A stretch of DNA of 64,000 bases, from positions 64,748,514 to 64,812,513 of the forward strand of contig OZ024823.1 of assembly GCA_964016985.1 (NCBI GenBank), read 5' to 3'. The DNA comes from Anodontia alba (taxonomy: Eukaryota; Mollusca; Bivalvia; Lucinida; Lucinidae). A program made the translations under genes and the position numbers. Each line of letters opens with the position of its first letter. Position 1 is the stretch's first letter. This document shows, piece by piece, positions 1-10,506 of this stretch. Below the pieces are notes generated by a model, which did not search any database, was not told the DNA's origin, and saw nothing but the letters and a program-made list of their open reading frames with translations.

Positions 1-39
1 AAACTAGGTTACCTGGCCAAATCAGCTAAAAGCTTGTTA

Positions 40-346
40 GCCGGCCTCGGTGGCTCAGTTGGATGCGCCGTCCGACTGGAGACCAGGAGGTCGCGGGTTC
101 AACCCCCGCCGAGGTCGGCAACATTCTTTCGTGGAGATTGATCATGAAATATTTTCTACGGTCATTCTCTCCCTTCCGCTGATTCAAGAAGGGCAGTTGT
201 CAGTTTCTGGCGAAAGAATGTGCACAATACTGGTTAACCACTTAGAGGACTAAGCCTGCCCAGTAAACGTGTGGTTAGGTAAACTGACCGCGCTCGACAT
301 GACCCCATTGGGTTGACTGGGCCGTAAAACCTCAACACAAACAAAC
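40..346 (+). mobile_element. tRNA-derived SINE, copy 1
   Basis: A ~307-bp element with a tRNA-like 5' head, an unrelated body and an A-rich tail of CAAACAAACAAA type. It is flanked by a perfect 12-bp target duplication, AAAAGCTTGTTA, at 28-39 and 347-358. It sits inside a 146-bp repeat unit, whose sequence continues directly after the second duplication. A second copy lies at 25516-25823, closely similar along its whole length. It would depend on a LINE for retrotransposition; which one cannot be told. Confidence 0.9.
51..106 (+). promoter_or_regulatory. RNA polymerase III internal promoter (A and B boxes) of SINE copy 1
   Basis: A box TGGCTCAGTTGG at 51-62 matches the TRGCNNAGYNGG consensus. 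B box GGTTCAACCCC at 96-106 matches GGTTCRANNCC. The ~34-bp spacing is as in tRNA genes. Confidence 0.85.
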
Positions 347-957
347 AAAAGCTTGTTACACTCTAGCGGTTACATTTTTGAAGCAGTCATCATGAATCTT
401 GCTTAAAATGTTTTGTCTTGATGAGTTCTAGGTCAAGTTTGAAACTGGGTCAGTTGGGTCAAAAACTAGGTCACGGGGCCAAATCAGCAGAAAACTTTGT
501 TAACACTCTAGCGGTCACATTTTTTAAGCAATCATCATGAATCTTGCTCAAAATGTTTGTCTTGATGATTTCTAGATCAAGTTCGAAACTGGGTCACCTA
601 GGGTGAAAAACTAGGTCACCTGGCCAAATCAGCGGAAAACCTTGTTAACACTCTAGTGGTCACATTTTTCAAGCAATCATCATGAATCTTGCTCAACATG
701 TTTGTCTTGATGATTTCTAGGTCAAGTTTGAAAGTGGGTCACTTGGGGTCAAAAACTAGGTCACCAGGCCAAATCAGCAGAAAACCTTGTTAACACTCTA
801 GCGGTCACATTTTTGAAGCAATCATCATGAATCTTGCTCAAAATGTTTGTCTTGATGAGTTCTAGATCAAGTTCGAAACTGGGCACTTGGGGTCAAAAAC
901 TAGGTCACCAGGCAAAATCAGAAGAAAATTTTGTTAACACTCTAGTGGTCACATTTT

Positions 958-1134
958 AACTGCACAATACATTAACCTATAGATAATGTGCTATTCTCTT
1001 CTATTTTCACACCTTCTACAGAAAAATGACCTTTCAGTCGTCAATTAAAGTCTTAAACCAGAAGGTCCCTTAGGCAGTTACCTGTGTGACGTCTCCTCCC
1101 GCTCAATTGGTCACGTGTCAGTTTCTTTTCTGTG
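958..1134 (+). repeat. Left terminal inverted repeat of copy A
   Basis: It contains TTAACCTATAGATAATGTGC at 972-991, followed by ~140 bp that match the reverse complement of 20072-20225 with few differences. Its outer ~13 bases are shorter than the right end. Confidence 0.85.
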
Positions 1135-1640
1135 GACAAAGAAACTCAACAAGGATTTTTTACCTGTGAAAGAAATTCGGATTATTTCTTTTCCTCATGA
1201 ATAAATTTCTGTATCCTTGTGTTTCTTTTGTTTCCTTATCACTCCTTTCACTATCCATATTATTATTTGAAATTTTCGATTTTCGATTTCATGTATTTAT
1301 TGACTGGCTTTTCTTGATATGCCTTTTCGCGACTCTTGCTATTCGGCACAACTCTCGTGTGCAGTCGGTTCGGAAGTCGTGTTTAAATATCGGGAATTTT
1401 AACTTGTTCTTTTCGTTCCAGGTTCTTCAGCGATACGATATACTATACCTGGACCTTTATTGGATATCTTGCAGAGATCTTAGAGTTGGCTGAAGATTTC
1501 CATGGTGGAGAAGCTGATTGTAAAGAACTTGTCAACCCTTGATGGGTTATACGACAATTCTTTACTGATGGGAGTCCCACCCCATATGGCTATACTGCCG
1601 GGGTAAGACCCATCAAGGTGGCATCTTTGGGTACTTAGTA
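1135..1640. other. Non-coding interior of copy A
   Basis: No recognised gene. A 98-residue hydrophobic open frame at 1197-1493 has no motif I recognise and looks fortuitous in T-rich sequence. The stretch 1567-1620 has a similar counterpart at 36298-36350, so it belongs to a dispersed repeat. Confidence 0.5.
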
Positions 1641-1654
1641 TCCGATAAAGTCTG

Positions 1655-1810
1655 TCCACTGGTCACCAGTCATCCAGTCACCGGTCATCCAGTCACCAGT
1701 CAACCGGGCATCAGTCAATCAGCTTCACCAGTCACCAGTCAACCAGACACCGGTCAACCAGGCACCAGTCAACCAGTCACCGGTCAACCAGGCACCAGTC
1801 TCCAGTCAAT
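1655..1810. repeat. Short tandem repeats built on CACCAGTCAACCAG
   Basis: Variants of a 7-14-bp motif (CACCAGT, CACCGGT, CAACCAG) repeat throughout. The same repeat type recurs at 36390-36610, next to the second copy of the inverted-repeat element. Confidence 0.8.
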
Positions 1811-1855
1811 AATTCATTATTGAATTATTTTCTGGAAAAACTTCAGTTTTCTGAC

Positions 1856-2280
1856 ATATTTCACCGGGCAAAATAGTCACGAGTACTAGTTTCCGGTCAT
1901 TATGTCAAATTATTAGTAAAATTCACCGGGCAAATAGCATCGAATACTTATGCCCGGCCATTATGTCATATTATTAGTGAATTTCACCGGGCAAGACTTA
2001 CGAATACTATTGTCCGGTCATTTTGCCCAATTATTAGTATTTTCACTGGGAAAAAAGTTGCGAATACTTGTGCTCAGTCACTATATCATATAATTAGTGA
2101 TTTTCATCGGACTAGAGTTATGAATACTGCTGTCTGATCAATTTGTCAAATTATTAATATTTATCACCGGGCAAAAGGTTATGAGTACTAGTGTCCTGTC
2201 ATCATTATTGCATTTCTAGTTACTTTCACCGGGCAACAGTTACGAATACTAGTGTCCGGTCATTATGTCGGGTAACTAGT
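1856..2280. repeat. 61-bp tandem repeats
   Basis: About seven diverged units start with TTTCACCGGGCAA and recur near 1862, 1923, 1986, 2046, 2106, 2166 and 2227. Each has CACCGG near one end and CCGGTCATTATGTC near the middle. Confidence 0.8.
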
Positions 2281-2610
2281 GTCAGAATAGTAGTCACTAA
2301 TTCCCGAACAATCTATTATTGTTTATAGAGCTTCATAGACAATCTAATCTTTGGGTAAAGGTTATAGAATAAGAGCGATGGGTTCGAATACCTTGTAAGC
2401 ACCCATGTTGGATTTCTAACTTTTTTTCACCTGGCAGTATTGTCGTATACTAGTGTCCGGTCATTATGTCGGATTACTAGTGACCGACGAATAGTCACTA
2501 GTCCCCGATCAATCTATTTCTGCTCATAGAGCATCATACACAGTTCAAATCTTCTGCTACAGGTTATAGAATGACTGCGATGGGTTCAAATACCTTGTAG
2601 CCACTTATAT
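2269..2610. repeat. Two diverged ~140-bp direct copies with ~200-bp period
   Basis: 2269-2410 and 2471-2610 share a series of blocks, ending in GCGATGGGTTCGAATACCTTG and its variant. They follow on from the 61-bp repeats. Confidence 0.7.
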
Positions 2611-2650
2611 CATATAATTTTGTTCGGTCATTTCCATATTAGACCTAGAA

Positions 2651-2652
<2 letters not shown>

Positions 2653-2723
<71 letters not shown>

Positions 2724-2742
2724 ATGTATATATATGTATATA
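2653..2742. repeat. (AT)n microsatellite
   Basis: About 60 bases of uninterrupted AT dinucleotides, then ATGT-interrupted variants. An apparent minus-strand open frame here is the microsatellite read as Tyr-Ile. Confidence 0.95.
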
Positions 2743-3045
2743 TTTATCTTGGGTATTCACCTTTTTTCGGCTACAAAGTAAAGGTGAATTCCACAAAATT
2801 ATCGTTATTTTGAAGAAGAAAATATACACGGAATCTAATTATTTCTTCTTTCATCCTAATTTTTCCTCATGCTCCTGATACGTATCAGCATGCAGTCTGG
2901 TGAATAGGTTAAAAATAGAAAGCAACAGTCGATCTTTTCTTTTTTCTATTAATATTAAATTTATACAGTATCAGAAATCTAGATGAATTAGATAACTGAT
3001 CCTTTAGTAATTAGGAATTAATTTATTAGAATTTCTTTATACTCT

Positions 3046-3763
3046 TATCACCGGGGTAATTAAAAGTAATAATTACTTTAATTACTCTCATTAAAATTTA
3101 ATTAATATCATTGTATTTTGAAGTTTTTAAAATTATTAAAATTCATATTCAGTAATATACATGAAAATACCTCATGTCCTTTAAAACCATTTTCACAATT
3201 ATAAGTTTATATTCAAAATGATATTTTGAATCAAAGTATTCTGATAAGGTGGTCAATATTAATTAGGGACTCAGCACTTGTGTCTTTCTCTGTGTAGAAG
3301 AGTCTAACATGTGGTCAAGGAGTGATAGCCTCAGTCTGGTCTTATCATTAACTAAGGTCAGCCCATATTAGGTAGTCAGGTAAGGCATATCAGTTACATC
3401 TGTTTATATATCCAATGAAAAGTAAGATAAGAAAGGTTTGTCTGGTTTGAGAATGAGGCTGTGTCTGGGATGCTGGGAGTTGTGTTAGGGAAGTCTTGTG
3501 TTAGCTATAGAGAGGGAAGGAGCAGATAGATATATTTTGAATTTAAATTGAAGTAAAACAGAATAAATGAACAAAATGTAGTTTCAATTATAATAAAGTT
3601 ATTTCATCAGTAGGGACTGCCAGGTGGGAAGAAGTGGTATGACAACTAAGAAGAAATTAAGAATATAATTAAATAAACAGTACAAGCAAAAATGGTGATC
3701 GACTTAGTAGTTAATTCCCCATTAAAATAATTAAACTTTAATTGGCCCAAGGTTACGGGTCAA
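3046..3763 (+). repeat. 5' LTR of the Gypsy element
   Basis: Matches 13819-14536 over the whole length; starts TATCACCGGGG and ends GGTCAA. The ends are not the usual TG/CA, so the borders may be off by a few bases, but the ACTCT duplication supports these positions. Confidence 0.88.
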
Positions 3764-3766
3764 AAA

Positions 3767-3784
3767 TGGTGGAGAGTCTGGGTA
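3767..3784 (+). promoter_or_regulatory. Putative tRNA primer-binding site
   Basis: TGGTGGAGAGTCTGGGTA begins three bases after the LTR. It starts with TGG, as expected for pairing with a tRNA CCA end. The tRNA identity is not resolved. Confidence 0.55.
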
Positions 3785-3797
3785 CAACAATAGCTTA

Positions 3798-4556
3798 ATG
3801 TGGCAAAAACGAGCCAGGAGGAACAGTAATAAAGACACTGGAAGGACACAGAAACAGGCAAATATGGATTCTCAGACAAGTTCAATTAAAATTCCCGCCT
3901 TTAATGGCAGACAAGGAGAAAGTGCGAAATTTTGGCTAGCAAAATTTGAACAGGTCATGAAACTGAAAAAGGTCAGTGATGCGGACAAAGCTATTCAGCT
4001 ATTTCTTCTTTTGGAGGGCCAGGCAGAAATCTGGTACCATACATTAAGTGAAAATGTACAGGGAACTTTTGAGAATTTAAGAGCTGCTTTTGTTGAGAGA
4101 TTTTTGCCATGTGAAAGTGACAGAATAAGAGATGTAAGTGGTTTAAGAGATGTAAGTCGTTTCAGAGCTTTATATCAGCTCAGGAGGGAGTCAATGGATG
4201 ACTTTATTGAAAAAGTAATTCGAATGGGAAGTGAGCTTGACAAAAGTGAACATGAGATAATAGATCAAATCTATCAGGGACTTGATTCAGTGATCTGTAA
4301 ATTTGTGGTGCAGAAAGAACCAAAAACAATCAGTGAAGTCAAGAAATTCGCTAGAATGGGCCAATCATTTGAGATTGAGGAGTCTAGTGTAGAATTGAAC
4401 CGACTTCAGTATTCAAGACAGAGGGAGCAACAATCTGGTGAGTGTAAACTTCAATTTAATAATGGCAGAGATAGGTACCAGAATAAACGTTGCCACATTT
4501 GTAACTGTAAGTTGCACATTGCTCGAGACTGCTGGTTCCGCAAAGATAGGACATAG
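3798..4556 (+). CDS. gag: Gypsy Gag (capsid and CCHC zinc knuckle)
   Basis: 252 residues, forming the shell and RNA-binding part of the retrotransposon particle. The first ATG after the primer site is used; a second ATG 22 codons on could also serve. Residues ~30-200 look like a retrotransposon capsid: a PAFNG-type start, then a WLAKFE segment and the QAEIWY and LRAAFVERF motifs. Near the C-terminus a zinc knuckle, CHICNCKLHIARDC, fits CX2CX4HX4C. The frame closes before the protease, which lies in another frame, so Pol would need frameshifting, or a base has been lost. A short in-frame duplication (IRDVSGLRDVS) lies near residue 112. Confidence 0.85.
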   Translation: MWQKRARRNSNKDTGRTQKQANMDSQTSSIKIPAFNGRQGESAKFWLAKFEQVMKLKKVSDADKAIQLFLLLEGQAEIWYHTLSENVQGTFENLRAAFVERFLPCESDRIRDVSGLRDVSRFRALYQLRRESMDDFIEKVIRMGSELDKSEHEIIDQIYQGLDSVICKFVVQKEPKTISEVKKFARMGQSFEIEESSVELNRLQYSRQREQQSGECKLQFNNGRDRYQNKRCHICNCKLHIARDCWFRKDRT

Positions 4557-4807
4557 GGATTCGCGCCTGTCCTTGAGGATAGGAATATTTCTAAACTTGG
4601 GGATGGGCAGCAAGGTAGAAATTTAAAAAAGAATAAAACTGGGTCCAGTAAAACTGAGAATAAGATGCAAGGAAAATTTGTATGACTCACTTCAAGGAAG
4701 CCCACAGATACAAACTTAGTAGATGTGCGGCTGGGAAAATTTTCTCATCTCAGTCTGCTATGATTGATTCTGGGGCACAGATATCATGTATGTCATTTGA
4801 CATTTTT

Positions 4808-6306
4808 AGCTCGCCTGTACGAAGTACAAGGAGAGCTATTGTAGTCACCCCGGTCGTCCACGTTTGCGTTTGCGTTCCCGTTCCCGTCACACTGCGTTAA
4901 AGTTTTTCAAATGCTTATATCTCAACAGTCACTCCTCACAGAGGCATCAAATTTGGAACTTAGGTACCTTGGAGGGTCTTCTGAGATTCCAAGAGAATAA
5001 ACCCCTGGGTTCATGCCCCTGGGTGGGGCTAGGGGTCAGAATCTAGGACACCTTTGTAATACTGTGTTAAAGTTTTTCAAATTCTTATATCTTGACTTTC
5101 ACTCCTCATAGAGCATTCATATTTAGAATTTGGGTACCTGGAGGAGTCTTCTGAGATTCCAAAAGAACATACCCCTGGGTTCATACCTCAGGGTGGGCCT
5201 TGGAGTGGGGCTAGGGGTCAAAATCTAGGACACATTTGTAAAATCTTATATGCCTACAGGTTATAGACACAACTGGTTATACATCAGCTAACTATGTGAC
5301 ATCGGTTTAAGTGTAAGAGAGTGAAGGTCATGGTGACCTACATTTTACGGTCCAGGTCACCTAGATTTCACGGTCCAGTGATTTTGCCTTATATCTTGAA
5401 TACTATTTGTTGGATAAATGTCACACCTGGGATATTACTTCCATGTGACCCAATGAATGACCACTTACTATATCTAGGTCATTGTGACCTATATTTCTTG
5501 GTTCAGTGATTTTGCCTTATATCTTGAATACTATTTGTTGGATAAATGTCACACCTGGGATATTACTTCCATGTGACCCAATGAATGACCACTTACTATA
5601 TCTAGGTCATTGTGACCTATATTTTATGGTTCAGTGATTTTGCCTTATATCTTGAATACTATTTGTTGGATAAATGTCACACCTGGGATATTAGTTCCTT
5701 GTGACCCGATTATTGACGTCAAAATATATCTCTGTTGGTGTGACCTATATTTCATGGTTCAGTGATTTTGCCTTATATCTTGAATACTATTTGTTGGATA
5801 AATGTCACACCTGGGATATTACTTCCATGTGACCCAATGAATGACCACTTACTATATCTAGGTCATTGTGACCTATATTTCATGCTTCAGTGATTTTGCC
5901 TTTTATATTTTTATTACTATTTCATGGAGAATTGTCATTCCTGGAGAATTGTCATATCTATGTGACAAAATGATTTACATACAAATACATCTAGGTCAGT
6001 GTGACCCATATTATATGGTTGAATGATTTTGCCATATAACTTGAAAATTATTTCATAGATTATTTCATTTTGAATTTCTTAATGATAAAAATGTACCTGG
6101 AGAATTGTCATATCTATGTGACAAAATGATTTACATACAAATACATCTAGGTCAGTGTGACCTATATTATATGGTTGAATGATTTCGCCATTTAACTTGA
6201 AAATTATTTCATAGATTATTTCATTTTGAATTTCTTAATGATAAAAATGTTACAATATAAAATGTACCCAGCAGGCGAGCTACGCTGTCCTATGACAGCT
6301 CTTGTT
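4808..6306 (+). mobile_element. Helentron/HINE-like element inside the protease (AGCTCxCC ends)
   Basis: It starts AGCTCGCCTG, followed by a short stem (TGTAC-GAAG-TACA), GAGCTATTGTAG and CCGGTCGTCC. It ends with CAGGCGAGCTA (inverse of the start), a GCTGTC-CTAT-GACAGC hairpin and TCTTGTT. The core has two ~165-bp units (about 4895-5235), then ~128-bp units around GTGACCTATATTTCATGG (about 5320-6200). There is no obvious target duplication, as expected for Helentrons. The target was a run of T. Confidence 0.82.
5320..6200. repeat. ~128-bp tandem repeats in the HINE core
   Basis: Units recur near 5360, 5489, 5617, 5746 and 5873, then two more diverged ones near 6008 and 6150. Each holds a CAGTGATTTTGCCTTATAT block. 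The same core repeat occurs in the element at 34601-35938, which has different ends. Confidence 0.85.
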
Positions 6307-6604
6307 AAGAAAAGTGGTCTGTCTGAGCAGTTTGATCTGGAGAGCCCAGACATAGAGTATGTACTAGGCGTGAGTGGCACCTCTATTAAGGTTATGGGTA
6401 CAGCTGTATTGCCACTGACAATAGGTAAATTAGAAGTACAGCAGAAATTTTATATCTTTGAGAAATTCAGGCAGCCACTAATTTTAGGAATTGATTTCTT
6501 GACCGAGCAGGGTGCAAAAGTTGACTTTGAAAATTACACACTTGAAGTTCAAAATGGTATGACTATGGCTGAATTGTACTCAAATCCTCAGAAACTGTCA
6601 TTAG

Positions 6605-8490
6605 CAAGAACAATAAATACAAGATGACAAAGGGATATAACTCTAATAAACCTGGAAGCCCCTATTTTCATATCACACTTATAGTGCATAAAGGTGTGTG
6701 AGTAAAATAAATTTCAATAAAATCTAGAAACAGGTATAGAAGTTATTAAGAAAAACACATAATTTAATAGCAAGAACAATAAAGGGAAATAACTCTAAGG
6801 GACCTGGCCCTATTGCCCTTATTTTATTTTCCACAATACAACTCGTCATACTTGTCATGTGTACAAAAGTTGAAGTTTGTAGGTAAAGTATTTCCTGAGA
6901 TATCTTTAACAGAAAATAAATGCATATCAAAATAATGAAATATAACAGAGGGATATAACTCTAATAAACCTGGCCCTGAAGCCCCTATTTTCATATCACA
7001 CGTGTAGTGCATAAAGGTGCATGTGTAAAATAAATTTTATTAAAATCTGAAAACGGGTATAGAAATTATTAAGGAAAATACATAATTTAATAGCAAGAAC
7101 AACAAAGGGAAATAACTCTAAGGGACCTGGCCCCATGGCCCTTATTTTCTTTCCCACAATACAACTAGTCATACTTGTCATATGTACAAAATTTCAAGTT
7201 TCTAGGTAAAGTAGTTCCTGAGATATCTTTGACACAAAATTGACACAAAATAAATGCATATCAAAATAACAATATACAAAAAAGGGATATAACTGTAATA
7301 AACCTGGCCCTGAAGCCTCTGTTTACGTATCACATGTGTAGTGCTTAAAGGTGTATGTGTAAAATAAATTTCATTAAAATCTGAAAACCGGTATAGAAAT
7401 TATTAAGAAAAATACAAAATTTAATAGCAAGAACAACAAAGGGAAATAACTCTAAGGGACCTGGCCCCATGGCCCTTATTTTCTTTCCCACAATACAACT
7501 AGTCATACTTGTCATGTGTACAAAATTTCAAGTTTCTAGGTAAAGTAGTTCGGGAGATATCTTTGACACAAAATTGACACAAAATAAATGCATATCAAAA
7601 TAACGAAATATAAAAAAGGAATATAACTGTAATAAATCTGGCCCTGAAGCCCCTGTTTTCGTATCACATGTGTAGTGCATAAAGGTGTATGTGTAAAATA
7701 AATTTCATTCAAATCTGAAAACCGGTATAGAAATTATTAAGAAAAGTACAAAATTTAATAGCAAGAACAACAAAGGGAATTAACTCTAAGAGACCTGGCC
7801 CCATGGCCCTTGCTTTCTTTCCCACAATACTACTAGTCATACTTGTCATGTGTACAAAATTTCACGTTTCTAGTTAAAGTAGTTCCTGAGATATCTTTGA
7901 CACAAAATTTAATAGCAAGAACAACAAAGGGAAATAACTCTAAGGGACCTGGCCCCATGGCCCTTATTTTCTTTCCCACAATACAACTAGTCATAATTGT
8001 CATGTGTACAAAATTTCAAGTTTCTAGGTAAAGTAGTTCCTGAGATATCTTTGACACAAAATTAAGAAAAATACAAAATTTAAAAGCAAGAACAACAAAG
8101 GGAAATAACTAAGGGACCTGGCCCAATGGCCCTTATTTTCTTTCCCACAATACAACTAGTCATACTTGTCATGTGTACAAAATTTCAAATTTCTAGGTAA
8201 AGTAGTTCCTGAGATATCTTTGACACAAATTTAAGAAAAATACAAAATATAATAGCAAGAACAACAAAGGGAAATAACTCTAAGGGACCTGGCCCCATGG
8301 CCCTTATTTTCTTTCCCACAATACAACTAGTCATGTGTACAAAATTTCAAGTTTCTAGGTAAAGTAGTTCCTGAGATATCTTTGACACAAAATAAATGTT
8401 AACAGACTGACAGACTGACAGGCAGACAGACACACAGAAAAGACAAATACTATATACCCCCATTGCATACTTCGTATGCCGGGGGTATAA
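6605..8490 (-). mobile_element. Helentron/HINE-like element inside Gypsy pol (TATACCCCC ends), reversed
   Basis: On the minus strand it starts at 8490 with TTATACCCCCGGCATAC, a stem (GCATAC-GAA-GTATGC) and GGGGGTATATAGT, followed by a tract of short CTGTC-type repeats. The same start occurs at 34601. The core is tandem repeats. The 3' end near 6605 is not sharply defined; no clear terminal hairpin was seen there. It separates protease from the pre-RT part of pol. Confidence 0.7.
6620..8395. repeat. Tandem array shifting from ~330-bp dimers to ~165-bp monomers
   Basis: The phrase GACCTGGCCC(C) recurs near 6799, 7126, 7459, 7793, 7947, 8116 and 8287. Spacing is about 330 bp for the first three intervals and 154-171 bp for the rest. 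In the longer unit, a second half-repeat (CTGGCCCTGAAGCCCC) alternates with the first. Confidence 0.85.
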
Positions 8491-8906
8491 AAATAAGCAT
8501 ACCGTCTAAGACTGTAGTAGTGACGAAGGTCAAGGTCAAAGGTTCAGGTAATGGAAAATTGTCTGTGGTTGAGCCAATAAAATCTCTGGCTACCAAACAT
8601 TGTATTATGGGTGCACGTTTAGTGTCAAAAATTCACAAAGGGTTTGCGTATGTTAAACTTTTGAATCCAACTGCTGCAGATATAGAAATTAAGCAAAATG
8701 AGCCCATTGCCAGATTACACCCATGTGATGAGCAAGATCTCAGTGACACAGACACAGAAGAAGAGTCCATTATGACTTCTAGGGTACACATTGTGGGGGT
8801 TAACACACATTCCACTGATAAGAACATTACCCATACACAGTCAGTCTTATCTGATGCTGAATACACTGACATAGCTATCTCCATGTGGGTTGACTTCTCA
8901 GTCTGA
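8491..8906 (+). pseudogene. Gypsy pol segment between protease and reverse transcriptase
   Basis: About 135 residues, open from the edge of the Helentron insertion. It has the patterned beta-rich sequence usual before the RT domain (blocks TVVVTKVKVKG and NEPIARLHP). It has no start codon of its own. A frameshift near 8888 moves to the RT frame. Confidence 0.65.
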
Positions 8907-9780
8907 CTTGACCAATACACAAAAGCAGCAGCTCTTGGTATTACTAGGTAAAAACAGGGATGTATTTGCTACTAGCATTGCAGAATTAGGCACTACAAAC
9001 CTGCATTTCCATAAAATTGAAACTGGTAATGCCAAGCCAATCAGACAGGCCCCATATAGGACAACTCCTGAAAAACTTGCTGAAATCACTCGCCAAATAG
9101 AGGAAATGGAAAAATACAACATAATCTCTAAGTCAACAAGTCAATGGCGGAGTCCTGTTCTTTTGGTACGTAAGAAAAATGGTGAATACAGGTTCGCTGT
9201 TGACTTTAGGGCCTTAAATAATGTTACTGAGCCTATCCATTTCCCTGTCACACATTTTCAAGATGTTGTTGATTCCTCACCGTCACACATTTTCAAGATG
9301 TTGATTCCATAGGTGAGGCAAATGCCACTTTATACTCTGTCCTCGACATGCATTCAGGATTTTGGCAAATACCTCTACATCCTGACACAAAACACAAAAC
9401 TGGGTTTGTAACACATGAGGGAAACTATATCTTCAACAAATTACCATTTGGCCTCATGAATAGCCCAAATGCCTTCGCTATAGTTATGTCCGGTCTTACG
9501 TGGTATAAATTGGAAATTTGCAGACGTACGTTGATGACATACTTATCTATAGTCGTGACTTTGATCAACATCCGCAACATTTACAGATGGTCTTTGATAG
9601 GCTTCGAAGTGCCAATTTGAAACAAGCCTTCAAAATGCCATTTTACAGCGAAACAAGTTTTATACCTCGGCCATAAATTCATGAAGGAAGGCATTTCTGT
9701 GGATGAGCAGAAAGTTGCTAGTGTGCTGTCATTTCCTCAGCCAAAGTGTCAGAAGGATGTGCGCTCATGTCTGTAACTAC
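8890..9780 (+). pseudogene. Gypsy reverse transcriptase, frameshifted
   Basis: Motifs in order: PYRTTPEK and SPVLLVRKKNGEYRFAVDFR (fingers and palm), then MHSGFWQIPLHP, NKLPFGLMNSP and the catalytic YVDD at 9527-9538, which is in a different frame from the preceding block. At least three frame changes lie near 9280, 9495 and 9760. The first coincides with a ~37-bp tandem duplication (9248-9308). No active enzyme can come from this copy. Confidence 0.85.
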
Positions 9781-10506
9781 TACCGGAAGTTTGTGAAAGG
9801 ATTCGCTGAAATAGCACGTCCTTTAAACAGATTACTTGGTAAGGATGTCAAGTTTGAGTGGACAGATGACTGTGAGGTAGCCTTTAATCAGCTAAAGAAA
9901 GCCTTAACAGAAGCACCTATACTTGTTTTCCCAGATTTTTCAAGAAGATTCTACTTGTATGTGGATGCCTCAATGCAAGTGATTAGCTACATTCTTGGAC
10001 AGAGAGATGACCAAAATAGAGAGAGAGTAATATCGTATGGAGGACGGTCACTCAATAAGGCAGAAAGAAATTGGGGCATAACAGATGTAGAGGGATTGGC
10101 TTTAGTTGAGGGAATACGCCACTTCAAAGTCTATCTCTCTTATAAACCTTTCACAGTCTACTCAGACCATCAGGCACTGATGTCACTGAAAACAAATAAA
10201 GCTACCGGAAGACTTGGTCGATGGGCAGTATTTCTGCAAGGATTTCAGTATGAAGTTGTCTACAAACCAGGAAAGATCCATACGAATGCTGACTCGCTTA
10301 GACGCAGGGAATATGACGAGACTGAAGGCAACTGTCAACCAGACAATGATGAAGATCCTGATGATCTACCTCTGGGGCCAGAAGTCTGCAATGTCGGAAC
10401 AGATGAACAAGTGATGATGGAATACAAACTGCAGTATGAGGACCTGCCCATTCCTGAAATCAATACAATCAGTTATCAAATACTACAGACACCTTGTCTG
10501 CTATGA
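9781..10506 (+). pseudogene. Gypsy RT connection and RNase H domain
   Basis: Starts in the conserved CNYYRKFVKGF block after a small deletion. RNase H follows: FYLYVDAS (first Asp), then GRSLNKAERNW, the second acidic residue in VEGLALVEG and YSDHQAL. The end of the domain has YKPGKIHTNADSLRRR. The NADSLRR block usually reads NADALSR, so the copy is slightly diverged. A last frame change lies before the integrase frame. Confidence 0.85.

Larger units (their letters stand above)
1..957 (+). mobile_element. Helentron/pearl-like element, left part: 146-bp tandem repeats
   Basis: At least five diverged units repeat with a period near 146 bp: the phrase CTCTAGnGGTCACATTTT recurs near 361, 505, 652, 799 and 944. 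The first visible unit is split by a SINE. The same unit resumes at 20265 and ends at 20982 in a hairpin plus CTCTTGTT, so this is the left part of one element interrupted by 19.3 kb. The 5' end lies outside the window. Tandem-repeat cores of 120-170 bp are typical of pearl/HINE elements of bivalves. There is no coding potential. Confidence 0.75.
4682..6598 (+). pseudogene. Gypsy aspartic protease, split by a 1.5-kb insertion
   Basis: The first half (4682-4807) contains the catalytic DSGAQ motif (family form D-S/T-G). The second half (6307-6598) contains the conserved LILGIDF segment near the C-terminus. Removing 4808-6306 joins codons for Asp-Ile-Phe directly to Lys-Lys-Ser in the same frame, so the insertion broke a continuous reading frame. 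The protease matures Gag and Pol in the particle; here it cannot be made whole. The start at 4682 is only the first in-frame ATG; the frame is open upstream. Confidence 0.8.

Noticed and set aside
40..120. A tRNA gene
   Set aside because: A and B boxes are present, but the sequence has no good acceptor stem, continues into a SINE body and has target duplications; a second copy at 25516 is the same SINE.
1..957. CRISPR array
   Set aside because: Units are 146 bp, diverged along their whole length, and without a short constant repeat and variable spacers; the sequence is eukaryotic.
1197..1493. A small membrane protein gene
   Set aside because: The hydrophobic translation comes from T-rich DNA; no conserved motif, no context, and it lies inside a non-coding element.
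2380..2410. A B-box-like GGTTCGAATACC as a second SINE
   Set aside because: No A box at the right distance and the word belongs to a local ~200-bp direct repeat.
2605..2829. Minus-strand protein with a long Tyr-Ile run
   Set aside because: It is the AT microsatellite in translation.
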